A stretch of DNA of 64,000 nucleotides from Winogradskyella sp. PC-19 (GTDB taxonomy: Bacteria; Bacteroidota; Bacteroidia; Flavobacteriales; Flavobacteriaceae). The position numbers and the translations under genes were made by a program. The notes beneath the pieces are model-generated. The model saw only the letters and a list, made by a program, of their open reading frames with translations. It was not told the origin of the DNA and ran no database searches. How positions within the stretch are numbered: the stretch's first letter is position 1; each line of letters starts with the position of its first letter. Shown one piece after another: positions 34,523 through 43,109 of the stretch. Location: positions 1,529,145 to 1,593,144 of the forward strand of contig NZ_CP019332.1 in assembly GCF_002163855.1 (NCBI RefSeq), given 5' to 3'.

Positions 34523-35425
34523 ATGACTCCTACAGAAATTACTATACAACCTACTGCAAACGATGCAATTATAAAGTTTGAAGCTGACCGCTTTATAACG
34601 CAGCACAATAGTTACGAATTTAATAACATTGACGAGGCCTCAAATTCTCCATTGGCGCAGCAGTTATTTTATTTACCTTTTGTAAAAAAGGTCTATATCG
34701 CCTCTAATTTTATAGCAATTGAGCGTTATAATATAGTAGAATGGAATGATGTACAAGATGAAGTTGCTGAACAAATTAAAACATATCTAAATACTGATGC
34801 TCTTGTAATTAAGGAAGAGGTTTCTAAACCTAAAAGTGCCGTAACCGTTTATGCAGAAAGTACGCCAAACCCGAGTGTTTTAAAATTTGTTTGTAACAAA
34901 GCTTTAGTAGGACAGATTTGTGAATTTTCTTCTATTGATGATGCTAAAATATCTCCAATGGCAACAGAACTATTTCAATTTCCGTTTGTAAAGAGTGTTT
35001 TTATGGACAAGAATTATATTTCCATAACTAAATATGACGTTGCGGAATGGGAAGAAATCACGGTTCAGCTTAGAGAATTTATTAAGTCTTACGTCGAAGA
35101 TGGGAAACCTGTTTTAAGCAAACCTATTGCAGCGCAAAAAGAAGTTGAAGAGAAAAAATCAGAGACTCAATTCGAAAAACTAGACGATACTTCCAAGAAC
35201 ATTGTTAATATTCTTGAAGAATATGTAAAACCGGCAGTAGCGAGTGATGGCGGTAATATTGAGTTTATTTCTTATGACGATACTTCAAAAAAAGTAGAGG
35301 TATTACTGCAGGGTGCATGCAGCGGTTGTCCATCATCTACATTTACATTAAAAAATGGTATTGAAAATATGCTTAAAGAAATGCTTAATGATCAAAATAT
35401 TTCTGTGAGTGCAATAAATGGTTAA
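34523..35425 (+). CDS. NifU/Nfu-family iron-sulfur scaffold protein with duplicated N-terminal domain
   Basis: 300 residues. Two copies of the Nfu_N module occur: about 5-95 ('IQPTANDAIIKFEADRFI' ... 'QLFYLPFVKKVYIASNFIAIER') and about 108-195 ('YAESTPNPSVLKFVCNKAL' ... 'ELFQFPFVKSVFMDKNYISITK'). The NifU C-terminal domain (about 222-298) has the cluster-binding cysteines in LLQGACSGCPSSTFTLKNG (C-x2-C) and 'YVKPAVASDGGNIEF'. It assembles and hands over Fe-S clusters in the cytoplasm. Only the second N-module keeps the 'TPNP' motif, so the first copy may have drifted to another role. Confidence 0.93.
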   Translation: MTPTEITIQPTANDAIIKFEADRFITQHNSYEFNNIDEASNSPLAQQLFYLPFVKKVYIASNFIAIERYNIVEWNDVQDEVAEQIKTYLNTDALVIKEEVSKPKSAVTVYAESTPNPSVLKFVCNKALVGQICEFSSIDDAKISPMATELFQFPFVKSVFMDKNYISITKYDVAEWEEITVQLREFIKSYVEDGKPVLSKPIAAQKEVEEKKSETQFEKLDDTSKNIVNILEEYVKPAVASDGGNIEFISYDDTSKKVEVLLQGACSGCPSSTFTLKNGIENMLKEMLNDQNISVSAING

Positions 35426-35491
35426 ATATCATAAGTAGACTTAAATAGAGTTTATTAAATTTTTGAATTTAAATAAACACCAGGTTGGCAC

Positions 35492-35499
35492 TATTTTTG
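35492..35499 (+). promoter_or_regulatory. Possible -7 box upstream of the 35625 gene
   Basis: TATTTTTG, an exact TAnnTTTG match, lies 125 bases before the ATG at 35625. A T-rich -33 candidate (TTTTG, 35461-35465) is 26 bases upstream, somewhat far. If used, the mRNA has a leader of about 120 bases, in which I see no recognised riboswitch. Confidence 0.4.
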
Positions 35500-35624
35500 T
35501 TATTTAATTGTTAAATCATAATGCGAAATTGTGTTTTGACTTAATAATGCTTTCATTTATTGAAAAATAAATACACTGAACATTTTAGATTAATCGTAAA
35601 ACAGAAATATAAAATTTATCAACT

Positions 35625-36299
35625 ATGAAAAAAACAATTTTAGCATCATTATGTCTAGGTTTATTTGGGATATTATCATATGGACAAGGTTCAACTAGTA
35701 TCGATGTAGCAACAGAAAAACTTTATATGTCATCAGACGCCAGTAGACCAATAGATGCTGTAGGAAGTCCATATGTAGACAAAAATTTCTTACCAGTTAA
35801 AGTTAAAGGCTTTGATGGTCAAATTTTCACAGGAAGATATAATGCTTACAATGGTGAAATGGAAATTAATCTTGGTACAAAAATTATTGCATTAGATTCT
35901 TCAAAGGACTATGAAGTAATGTACACGCAAAATAACAAGATATACAGAACGTTCAATTACTCTACTCCAAACGGCATTAGTAAAAGAGGGTTTTTAAATG
36001 TTGTTCATGAAAATGGTGATAATCTTTTATTAAAGTCAGAGGTTATTAAATATTACGACAAAGTTCCTGCGGCAACAAGCTATCAGACTGATAAACCAGC
36101 AAAATTTGTTAAAGAAGGTGATGTTTTTTATCTAAAAAAAGGAAGCGTAATTACACCTCTTCCAACAAGAAAAAAAGATTTACTTAAAGCTTATCCTAAA
36201 AACGCAAAAAAAATAAAGACTTACCTAAAAGAAAATAAAATTTCTTTGAAGAAAGAAAGAGATTTGATAAGATTAGCTAGTTACTTAGCTACCCTTTAA
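35625..36299 (+). CDS. Secreted or periplasmic protein of unknown function
   Basis: 224 residues with a signal peptide (MKKTILASLCLGLFGILSYGQ). The mature part opens with 'STSIDVATEKLYMSSDASRPIDAVGSPYVDKNFLPVKV', has beta-rich sequence to about 150, and ends in a very basic helical tail (about 165-224, 'PTRKKDLLKAYPKNAKKIKTYLKENKISLKKERD'). No cysteines are seen in the mature protein, and no lipobox. I do not recognise the family. It lies between the Nfu and mscS-like genes, with a terminator after it, so it is probably its own transcript. Confidence 0.75.
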   Translation: MKKTILASLCLGLFGILSYGQGSTSIDVATEKLYMSSDASRPIDAVGSPYVDKNFLPVKVKGFDGQIFTGRYNAYNGEMEINLGTKIIALDSSKDYEVMYTQNNKIYRTFNYSTPNGISKRGFLNVVHENGDNLLLKSEVIKYYDKVPAATSYQTDKPAKFVKEGDVFYLKKGSVITPLPTRKKDLLKAYPKNAKKIKTYLKENKISLKKERDLIRLASYLATL

Positions 36300-36316
36300 A
36301 ATTAAAAACATATAAA

Positions 36317-36343
36317 AAAGATGGCTAGAATTAGCCATCTTTT
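36317..36343 (+). terminator. Terminator after the unknown secreted protein gene
   Basis: AAAGATGGCTA (36317-36327), loop GAAT, TAGCCATCTTT (36332-36342), with a further T. It lies 17 bases after the stop at 36299. Confidence 0.88.
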
Positions 36344-36369
36344 ATTGTTAATTATTATTGATATAAATT

Positions 36370-37182
36370 ATGAACACACAAGATTGGATAGATAAAATCT
36401 ACAACCTGACATTAGAGTTTGGACCAAAGCTAATTGGAGCTTTTTTAATATGGATTATTGGAGGATTTATCATTAAATTATTAATGAAAGGTGCTCACAA
36501 AGCAATGACAAAAAGTAATTATGATGATAGCTTAAAAAAGTTTTTATCTAATTTAATTGGTTGGGCTTTAAAAATATTATTGATAGTCGTTATACTTTCA
36601 ACGGTTGGTATTGAGACAACATCTTTTGCCGCTATTTTAGCAGCTGCAGGTTTAGCTGTTGGTATGGCGTTACAAGGCTCACTAGGCAACTTTGCTGGCG
36701 GTGTGCTAATCATGATTTTTAAACCTTTTAAAATTGGAGATTTAATCGAAGTTCAAGGTCAAATAGGAGTAGTAAAAGAGATTGAAATTTTTACAACTAA
36801 GTTAACCGGTCTATCTAATCGCGAAATTATTTTACCAAACGGAAATCTATCAAACGACACGATTATAAACTTTACTACTGAAGGTACTAGACGTGTAGAT
36901 TTAGTTTTTGGAATTGGCTATGATGAAGATATTAAAAAAGCTAAAGAGGTTTTTATATCAGTTTTAAAAGCGCACCCTAAAGTATTAACTTCAATAGAGC
37001 CAACCGTAGATGTTATAGAACTTGCTGATAGCTCAGTAAATTTTGCAGTAAGACCTTGGTGTAATACTGAGGACTACTGGCGTGTCTACTTCGATATTAC
37101 TGAACAAACTAAAATTGCTTTAGATGAGGCTGGTATCGACATACCATATCCTCATGCAGTAGAAATTCAGAAAGAAGGCTAA
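36370..37182 (+). CDS. Small-conductance mechanosensitive channel (MscS family)
   Basis: 270 residues. Three membrane helices (about 15-38, 58-80, 85-110). The pore-lining TM3 has the glycine/alanine pattern 'FAAILAAAGLAVGMALQGSLGNFAGGVLIMIFKPF', the hallmark of MscS, followed by 'KIGDLIEVQGQIGVVKEI' (beta domain) and 'LPNGNLSNDTIINFT'. The C-terminal cytoplasmic cage follows. It opens on membrane tension and releases solutes on osmotic downshift. Length is close to E. coli MscS (286). Its stop (37180-37182) overlaps the stop of the convergent tsaB (37179-37181). Confidence 0.95.
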   Translation: MNTQDWIDKIYNLTLEFGPKLIGAFLIWIIGGFIIKLLMKGAHKAMTKSNYDDSLKKFLSNLIGWALKILLIVVILSTVGIETTSFAAILAAAGLAVGMALQGSLGNFAGGVLIMIFKPFKIGDLIEVQGQIGVVKEIEIFTTKLTGLSNREIILPNGNLSNDTIINFTTEGTRRVDLVFGIGYDEDIKKAKEVFISVLKAHPKVLTSIEPTVDVIELADSSVNFAVRPWCNTEDYWRVYFDITEQTKIALDEAGIDIPYPHAVEIQKEG

Positions 37183-37853
37183 GTCTTTTTAGGCTTTAAA
37201 GCCACAAAATCTTTTAGATAATAAGGTTCAAAATAAGCGACATTTTCAAAGTCGCTTTTTTTGTAATTACTATTTGCCAACTTAGCCATTGTTGACGCTG
37301 AAGGTAGTTTTCCGTCTATAAAAATAGCATTATGATGATTGATAATGGTTTTTGTTTTTTCGACGCCATTACCGATAAAATTAACTTTACCGTTTTCTAA
37401 TTCAGATTGAAAACTAGTTGCATCTATAATCTGTGCCTGTATTTCTCTCTTAATTTTATAATCTGAATTGTAAATCGCAGAATAAACTTCCATTCGTCTA
37501 GCATCTAACATTGGGACAATATAACCTTCATCTATGTCAACTTGGTGCGCCAAAGCCTCTAAAGTAGAAATGGAAATTAACGGTTTATCTAGTGCGTAAC
37601 AAAGTCCTTTTGCTGTAGACACACCGATACGCAAACCTGTATAAGAACCTGGTCCTTTACTAATAGAAATAGCATCTAAATTATTTTTAGAAATACCTGA
37701 AGTGTTAATAACGTCCATTACAAATAAATGGAGCTTCTCTGCATGAGAATAACCAGCATTATTATCTTCTTTTAAAACCAAAATCTCCTCATCTTTAGAT
37801 AAGGAGACTGAACAATTGGTTGTACTTGTTTCTATATTTAGAATTAAAGCCAT
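37179..37853 (-). CDS. tsaB: tRNA threonylcarbamoyladenosine biosynthesis protein TsaB
   Basis: 224 residues. The ASKHA-fold opening 'LILNIETSTTNCSVSLSKD' and the TsaB-specific 'ISISKGPGSYTGLRIGVSTAKGLCYAL' (about 63-89) are clear. TsaB is the non-catalytic partner of TsaD in the complex that makes t6A37 in ANN-decoding tRNAs, and is essential in many bacteria. It is the last gene of the efflux operon, 3 bases after the adaptor gene, an odd place for an essential tRNA-modification gene. It lacks the full metal-binding motifs of TsaD, as expected for TsaB. Confidence 0.94.
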   Translation of the reverse strand: MALILNIETSTTNCSVSLSKDEEILVLKEDNNAGYSHAEKLHLFVMDVINTSGISKNNLDAISISKGPGSYTGLRIGVSTAKGLCYALDKPLISISTLEALAHQVDIDEGYIVPMLDARRMEVYSAIYNSDYKIKREIQAQIIDATSFQSELENGKVNFIGNGVEKTKTIINHHNAIFIDGKLPSASTMAKLANSNYKKSDFENVAYFEPYYLKDFVALKPKKT

Positions 37854-37856
37854 CGG

Positions 37857-39161
37857 CTAATCTTCAGATTTTTCTTCTTCGGTAGTTGTCTTTTTATTTT
37901 TCTCCTCGATTTTATCTCCAGGCTTCAATGTCTTAGATACCATATTGTATGGTCCAGTAATGATTTTATCACCTTCTTTTAAACCCGAAATGATTTCAAT
38001 ATTAGTATCGTCCTGAATACCTGTTTTTACTACTCTAAGTTTAGCAACACCATTTTCATTTACAAAAACACATTCAAACTTTTCTTCTTCTTTTGAAGAA
38101 GGTACGTCTGTCTCAATCTTTTTTCCATAAGTTTTCTTTGCAGAACTTGTATCTGTTTTGATAACAATAGCACTAATTGGTACAGCAACAGAGCTTTCTC
38201 TTTTGTCTGTAATTACGTCTACCGTTGCTGTCATGCCTGGTCTAAAGGGAGAATACGCTTCTGGTTTTCCTTCTGTCAAGTCAGCATAAGATTCTTCAAT
38301 AATCCTAACTTTTACCTTAAAATTAGTCACTTGGTCAGCAGCTAGAGTACCAGCAGCAGAATTAGCTATCTCTGTCACAATACCTTTGAATTCTTTCTTC
38401 AAATAAGCATCAACTTCTACAATGGTTGTGTCTCCGATGTTTACTTTAACGATATCATTTTCATTAACATCGACTTCGACCTCCATATTATTAAGGTTTG
38501 CTACACGCAAAATCTCAGTACCTGCCATTTGCTGTGTCCCTACAACGCGCTCTCCTAACTCTACATTAAGTAAAGATATAGTACCACTCATAGGTGCGTA
38601 AATAGTTGTTCTGCTCAAGTTATCCCTTGCTTCATTAACTGACGCACCTGCACTTTGAACTCCGAAGTATGCAGAGCTTTTTCCTGCTTGCGCAGTTTCA
38701 TAAGTTGCGATAGCTCTATCCCAGTCTGCTCTAGAAATTACACCTTTATCAAATAAAGCTTTACTTCTGTCGTAATCAGCTTTTGCTTGTTTTAACGTTG
38801 CTTCTGCTTGCTCTAAACCAGCTTTTACGTTTTGGTAAGATGCTTGGGTTCTGCTCAAGGCAGATTGAATTAAATCTGGATTCACCCTTACCAAAAGATC
38901 TCCCTTTTTAACTTGTTGACCTTCTTTAAAAGGTAATTCCAAAATTTCTCCAGAAACTTCACTTGAAATTTTAACCTCAACTTCTGGCTGGATTTTTCCT
39001 GTTGCAGAAACGGTCTCTATTACTTCTTTTAGCTCAACATCCTGCGTGTTAACTTGTTTGAAATTTCCTTTTTTTCCAAACATTCCCGAAGACTTTCCTA
39101 CTACTAGTAATAGTAGTAAAACACCTACAACTGCTAAGATTATTTTTAATTTTTTACTCAT
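37857..39161 (-). CDS. Efflux transporter periplasmic adaptor subunit (HlyD/MacA type), second copy
   Basis: 434 residues. One N-terminal membrane anchor (about 5-20) is followed by 'VSATGKIQPEVEVKISSEVSGEILELPFKEGQQVKKGDLLVRV' (biotinyl-lipoyl-like half), a coiled-coil hairpin (about 105-180: 'ASYQNVKAGLEQAEATLKQAK...LFDKGVISRADWDRA'), the second lipoyl half ('TIYAPMSGTISLLNVELGERV'), and beta-barrel and membrane-proximal domains. It links an inner-membrane transporter to TolC. The C-terminus is K/E-rich. It lies 2 bases after the TolC gene; another adaptor is encoded on the other side of TolC, so this operon has two. Confidence 0.92.
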   Translation of the reverse strand: MSKKLKIILAVVGVLLLLLVVGKSSGMFGKKGNFKQVNTQDVELKEVIETVSATGKIQPEVEVKISSEVSGEILELPFKEGQQVKKGDLLVRVNPDLIQSALSRTQASYQNVKAGLEQAEATLKQAKADYDRSKALFDKGVISRADWDRAIATYETAQAGKSSAYFGVQSAGASVNEARDNLSRTTIYAPMSGTISLLNVELGERVVGTQQMAGTEILRVANLNNMEVEVDVNENDIVKVNIGDTTIVEVDAYLKKEFKGIVTEIANSAAGTLAADQVTNFKVKVRIIEESYADLTEGKPEAYSPFRPGMTATVDVITDKRESSVAVPISAIVIKTDTSSAKKTYGKKIETDVPSSKEEEKFECVFVNENGVAKLRVVKTGIQDDTNIEIISGLKEGDKIITGPYNMVSKTLKPGDKIEEKNKKTTTEEEKSED

Positions 39162-39163
39162 CT

Positions 39164-40603
39164 CTAAAATTTTAATTCTGTGGCTGGTATTCCGAAAAAC
39201 AACTCTAGTACTTTAAGTCTAAAAATGTAATCGTATTTAGTTCTATTTAAGTTAATTTTTGAATTATCGTATCTTAATTTTGCTTGACTAAAATCAAAAG
39301 CATTGGTTAAACCTTCATCATATCTCGCTTTTGCATATTCGTAAGCTAATTCCTGAGATTCTAAAGCTGTTTCAGCAGCTTCATAAGCTTTTAAAGTTCC
39401 TTTTGCATCAACATAAGCTTGATATACATTTGACTCTAAATCTAGCTCTGCTTGCTCTAATTGAAACTTACTTCGCTCTAAATTAATTTTATTTCTTTTT
39501 ACACTGGCTCTAGTATTAAATCCATTAAATATTGGAACATTTAAACTAAATCCGTAACCTATACCGTCATTTTCATATAACTGGTCTATAAAAGGATCGG
39601 CACTAACCTCTATCGTATTAGTGTTAGGAAATTGACTGACTACTGCCTGCCCAGTCCCTTGAACTACACCTATCTGCTGAGTTATTGTTGGATTATTAGC
39701 ATCGACTACCTGTGAAAAATTTGGAGAGTTGGCATAACGTGTATTATAACCAAAAAATGCTGTAAGAGTAGGTAAATAAGCACCTCTTGAAATCTGTAAA
39801 TCCTTGTTAGCTAACTCAACATTTTGCTCTGCAATCCTAATCTCTGAACGATTTTCTTTAGCATTCTGAATTATTTCTTCAACTGATTTATCTTCAATTG
39901 AATTAACTATTCCGTAGCCCTCATCTTCAATATCAAAATTCTCATAATCCTTAACTAATAGTACTTGCGCTAAGCTAATTAGTGATATTCTAATTTGATT
40001 TTCGGCATTTACAATAGACTGTTGCTCGCCAGCATCAGTAGCTTTAATCTCTAACAAATCTCCTTGAGGTAATGTTCCAACTTCTACAAGTTGTTCTGTT
40101 TGTTTTATTTGTTGTTTTGTAACCTCATTTTGCGAAACTAAAACTTCTAGATTCGCTTTATTTAAAAGAACTGTCAAATAGCTATTGGCTACCAATAAAG
40201 ATATATCGTCTTTCATACGAGATAATCTATATTGACTAGCTAGATTAGAAATTTTTGCTCGCTGTGCTTGTCTTATATTTCTTAGTCCATTAAAAACAGT
40301 ATAGCCAATGTTAATATTACCTGAGGCTGATAGAAATGTTGTGGTTTGAGCATTGTTCGTTATTGGATTAAAACTTAAACCTGTATTCTCGCTAACACCA
40401 GCGCCGGCACTAAAAGTAGGTAAAAAATTACCTAATGCAGTTAGAGCTTCGATATCAGTAGCTTCTAAATCTAATTCGCTTTGCTTTACAGAAATATTAT
40501 TTTCTAAGGCATACTCGACACATTCCTTGAGTGTCCATTTTTTTTGTGCAGTTGCAGATACTCCTAAAAGTAATACCGCTATGATAATGATTGATTTTTT
40601 CAT
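39164..40603 (-). CDS. TolC-family outer membrane efflux protein
   Basis: 479 residues. Signal peptide (MKKSIIIIAVLLLGVSATAQ), then 'KWTLKECVEYALENNISVKQSELDLEA', the standard TolC opening, and two repeated helical halves. The second starts near 255 ('EIIQNAKENRSEIRIAEQNVELANKDLQISRGAYLPTLTAFFGY') and has 'IGYGFSLNVPIFNGFNTRASVKR'. It forms the trimeric outer-membrane exit duct of tripartite pumps. The gene lies between two adaptor genes of the same operon, with a 49-base gap on the upstream side and 2 bases on the downstream side. Confidence 0.95.
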   Translation of the reverse strand: MKKSIIIIAVLLLGVSATAQKKWTLKECVEYALENNISVKQSELDLEATDIEALTALGNFLPTFSAGAGVSENTGLSFNPITNNAQTTTFLSASGNINIGYTVFNGLRNIRQAQRAKISNLASQYRLSRMKDDISLLVANSYLTVLLNKANLEVLVSQNEVTKQQIKQTEQLVEVGTLPQGDLLEIKATDAGEQQSIVNAENQIRISLISLAQVLLVKDYENFDIEDEGYGIVNSIEDKSVEEIIQNAKENRSEIRIAEQNVELANKDLQISRGAYLPTLTAFFGYNTRYANSPNFSQVVDANNPTITQQIGVVQGTGQAVVSQFPNTNTIEVSADPFIDQLYENDGIGYGFSLNVPIFNGFNTRASVKRNKINLERSKFQLEQAELDLESNVYQAYVDAKGTLKAYEAAETALESQELAYEYAKARYDEGLTNAFDFSQAKLRYDNSKINLNRTKYDYIFRLKVLELFFGIPATELKF

Positions 40604-40652
40604 GATTATGCTATATGTCTAAGTAATTGTTAAAGTGTTACAAAAAACAGAA

Positions 40653-41822
40653 TTAATTTCTGCCTGCGTATTTTGGTGGTCCTTGTAACTGATTCCAAAC
40701 TTTTATTTTATCGGTCTCTGAAATACCGCTTTTGACTTCTACAAAGATTCCGTTACTAATCCCTAACTCGACTTCTCTTCTTTCATAATCTTGATCTCCA
40801 ACTTCGATTTCTACAAAAGGTTTCTTAGTTTTTGTATCGTACTGTACTAAAGCCTCTTTAATAGCTAAAACATTTTCTGCTTTTTCTAAAATAATTGAAG
40901 CATTAGCACTTAATCCCGCTCTAATAAATGTTTGTGTCGAGTCTAATTCTTTTAGCGATCCTTCAATTTCAAATTGAATTGCACCATTTTCAGCAATACC
41001 TTTAGGAGCTATGTAGTCTAAAACAGCATCAAACTTTTTGTTTTCAATAGCACCGACAGTAATTTCTAGAGGTAGACCTTCTTTAATTTTACCAACTTCA
41101 CTTTCATCTACTTTACCTTCAAAAATCATCTTAGATATATCAGCCAAAGATGCAATTGATGTTCCTTCGTTGAAGTTATTAGCTTCAATAACCTGATTTC
41201 CTTCTTTTACAGGCACATCCAAGACCATACCTGAAACTGTTGCTCTTACTTGTGTTTGAGCAATATTTCCTAATCCTGAAGTGGTTCCTGTTTTGATAAT
41301 ATCATAGTTTTGACGCGATTGCTGTAAATCTATTTTTGCTTGATCTACACGTTGCTTAGCTTGAAGATATGTATTGTTAACCTGATCAAAGTCGTTTGCA
41401 GAGATTACACCTTTATCAAATAGTTGTTTCTGTCTGTCATAAAGTGACTTTTGTGTTTTAAAATTAATCTCTGCTGTTTGTAACGAATTACGATTAGATG
41501 CAATGTTATTTTTTGAACTAGTTAAAGAAGATACATTTGGTATAACTCTAATCTTTGCTATTAAGTCTCCTTGTTTTACAAATTCGCCAGCCTCAACATA
41601 TACCTCCTCTATGACTCCAGAAATATTCGGTTTGATTAAAATTTCTTCTTCTGGAACTATACTTCCGGTTGCTACCGTATTAACAATTATAGTTTCCTTT
41701 GAAGCTGTTTGTGTAGTATAGGTAACTGGGTTTTCTTGATTTTTATCCCATAAATAATATAGAGACGCCGCAAATGCTAAAACGATGACTACTAATACAA
41801 TTACTGTGGTGGTTCTTTTCAT
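40653..41822 (-). CDS. Efflux transporter periplasmic adaptor subunit (MacA-like), first copy
   Basis: 389 residues. One N-terminal membrane anchor (about 5-24), lipoyl half-motif 'NTVATGSIVPEEEILIKPNISGVIEEVYVEAGEFVKQGDLIAKI', a coiled coil (about 100-165) with 'KQLFDKGVISANDFDQVNNTYLQAKQRV', second lipoyl half 'TVSGMVLDVPVKEGNQVI', then beta-barrel and C-terminal domains. It is closely followed by the TolC gene and preceded by two MacB-like permease genes, so it most likely bridges this ABC transporter and TolC. The C-terminus ends 'WNQLQGPPKYAGRN'. Confidence 0.92.
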   Translation of the reverse strand: MKRTTTVIVLVVIVLAFAASLYYLWDKNQENPVTYTTQTASKETIIVNTVATGSIVPEEEILIKPNISGVIEEVYVEAGEFVKQGDLIAKIRVIPNVSSLTSSKNNIASNRNSLQTAEINFKTQKSLYDRQKQLFDKGVISANDFDQVNNTYLQAKQRVDQAKIDLQQSRQNYDIIKTGTTSGLGNIAQTQVRATVSGMVLDVPVKEGNQVIEANNFNEGTSIASLADISKMIFEGKVDESEVGKIKEGLPLEITVGAIENKKFDAVLDYIAPKGIAENGAIQFEIEGSLKELDSTQTFIRAGLSANASIILEKAENVLAIKEALVQYDTKTKKPFVEIEVGDQDYERREVELGISNGIFVEVKSGISETDKIKVWNQLQGPPKYAGRN

Positions 41823-41848
41823 TTTATTTTATAGTTGATGATAATTAT

Positions 41849-43108
41849 TTATTCTATTCTTAAAGCGTCTACTGGTTTCATTTTTGTTGCGCGATTTGCT
41901 GGTATTAAGCCTGCTAATAATCCCGCTAGAACTAATATCGTTAGTGCAACAAAGACTACAGTCATGCTTACACTTGGATTTGCAAAATTTTCTACTGGAC
42001 CAACACTGTCCAAAACAGAATTCATTCCCCAAATGACCAGGGCTGCAAAGGCAACGCCAACCATACCAGATAGTATTGTTAGAATTAAACTTTCTTGTAA
42101 AATTTGACCTTTAATTGTCCATGGTGTTGCACCTAAAGCACGTCTGACTCCAATCTCTTTGGTTCGTTCTTTCACTACTATAAGCATGATATTATTAATA
42201 CCAATTATTCCAGATAATAAGACTAACGCTCCAACAAAGTATCCAACGATAGCCAAAATATTGAAGAGTCCATTAACCCGTCCAAACTGTTCTGCCAAAT
42301 CTCTGTGACCAATTGCTCGATCATCATTGGGATGTACGTTTTTCCTTCCTTTAATAATATCAAAGACACGTTCTTTCACCTGGGTGATACTTGTATTATC
42401 AAAAGCCGTAATCGCCATCCAACCCACACGATCGCCATAGTTAAATGCCTGATTAAATGTCGTAAAAGGAATAAAAATAGTGTTTGCTTCTTCTTCGGAA
42501 TCTCCTTGAGAATTTGTAATTTTAAAAGTACCTACCACTTTAAAATTAACACCGTTGATTTTAATATAGCTCTCCATTGGGTCTTCTCCTTTATCATAAA
42601 GTCCCTTGACAACATCAGTTCCAATTACACAAACTTTTCGTTTAGAATTGATATCGGAATAACTAATAAAGCGACCATTAATGATGTCCATCGGTTTTTG
42701 CTTTATAAATTCGGGATAATCTCCATAAATCTGAAAAGCTCCAGTTCTTGTGCCTCGTGTAACATTATTAGCACCATTATAACCACCTAAGGAATTACGC
42801 GGCGATATATATTTTAATTCAGGAATGTCGGCACGTATTGCCTCTACATCTGATAATTTGTATTGTAATCGTTTTCCTTTTGGAACGCCTTTATATGAAA
42901 TTGAAGTACGCTGTCCCCACATGAACATTGAATTAGTAGCGAAGTTTCCAAAATCTGCCGTTACGCCATTTCGTAAACCGTTTGTTAGTGCTAAGAGTAA
43001 AACTAAAATTGTGATACCCCAAAACACACCAAAGGCTGTCAAAAAAGTTCTGACTTTATTTGCGTTTAACGCTTCTAATATTTCGTCCCAACGGTCTTTG
43101 TTAAACAT
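41849..43108 (-). CDS. ABC transporter permease (MacB/FtsX type), second copy
   Basis: 419 residues. The N-terminal helix ('NKVRTFLTAFGVFWGITILVLLLALTNGLRNG', about 15-46) is followed by a large periplasmic MacB_PCD domain (about 50-270) and three C-terminal membrane helices of the FtsX family, with the hallmark 'VKERTKEIGVRRALGATPWTIKGQILQESLILT' (about 310-343) and the end 'GLIPANRATKMKPVDALRIE'. These permeases move substrates by periplasmic mechanotransmission rather than by a transmembrane channel. The gene starts 1 base after the stop of the related upstream permease, with which it may form a heterodimer. Confidence 0.93.
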   Translation of the reverse strand: MFNKDRWDEILEALNANKVRTFLTAFGVFWGITILVLLLALTNGLRNGVTADFGNFATNSMFMWGQRTSISYKGVPKGKRLQYKLSDVEAIRADIPELKYISPRNSLGGYNGANNVTRGTRTGAFQIYGDYPEFIKQKPMDIINGRFISYSDINSKRKVCVIGTDVVKGLYDKGEDPMESYIKINGVNFKVVGTFKITNSQGDSEEEANTIFIPFTTFNQAFNYGDRVGWMAITAFDNTSITQVKERVFDIIKGRKNVHPNDDRAIGHRDLAEQFGRVNGLFNILAIVGYFVGALVLLSGIIGINNIMLIVVKERTKEIGVRRALGATPWTIKGQILQESLILTILSGMVGVAFAALVIWGMNSVLDSVGPVENFANPSVSMTVVFVALTILVLAGLLAGLIPANRATKMKPVDALRIE

Positions 43109-43109
43109 G

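Noticed and set aside
42305-42790. Plus-strand frame of 161 codons within the ABC permease gene
   Set aside because: It is antisense to a permease with clear FtsX motifs and lacks any domain of its own.
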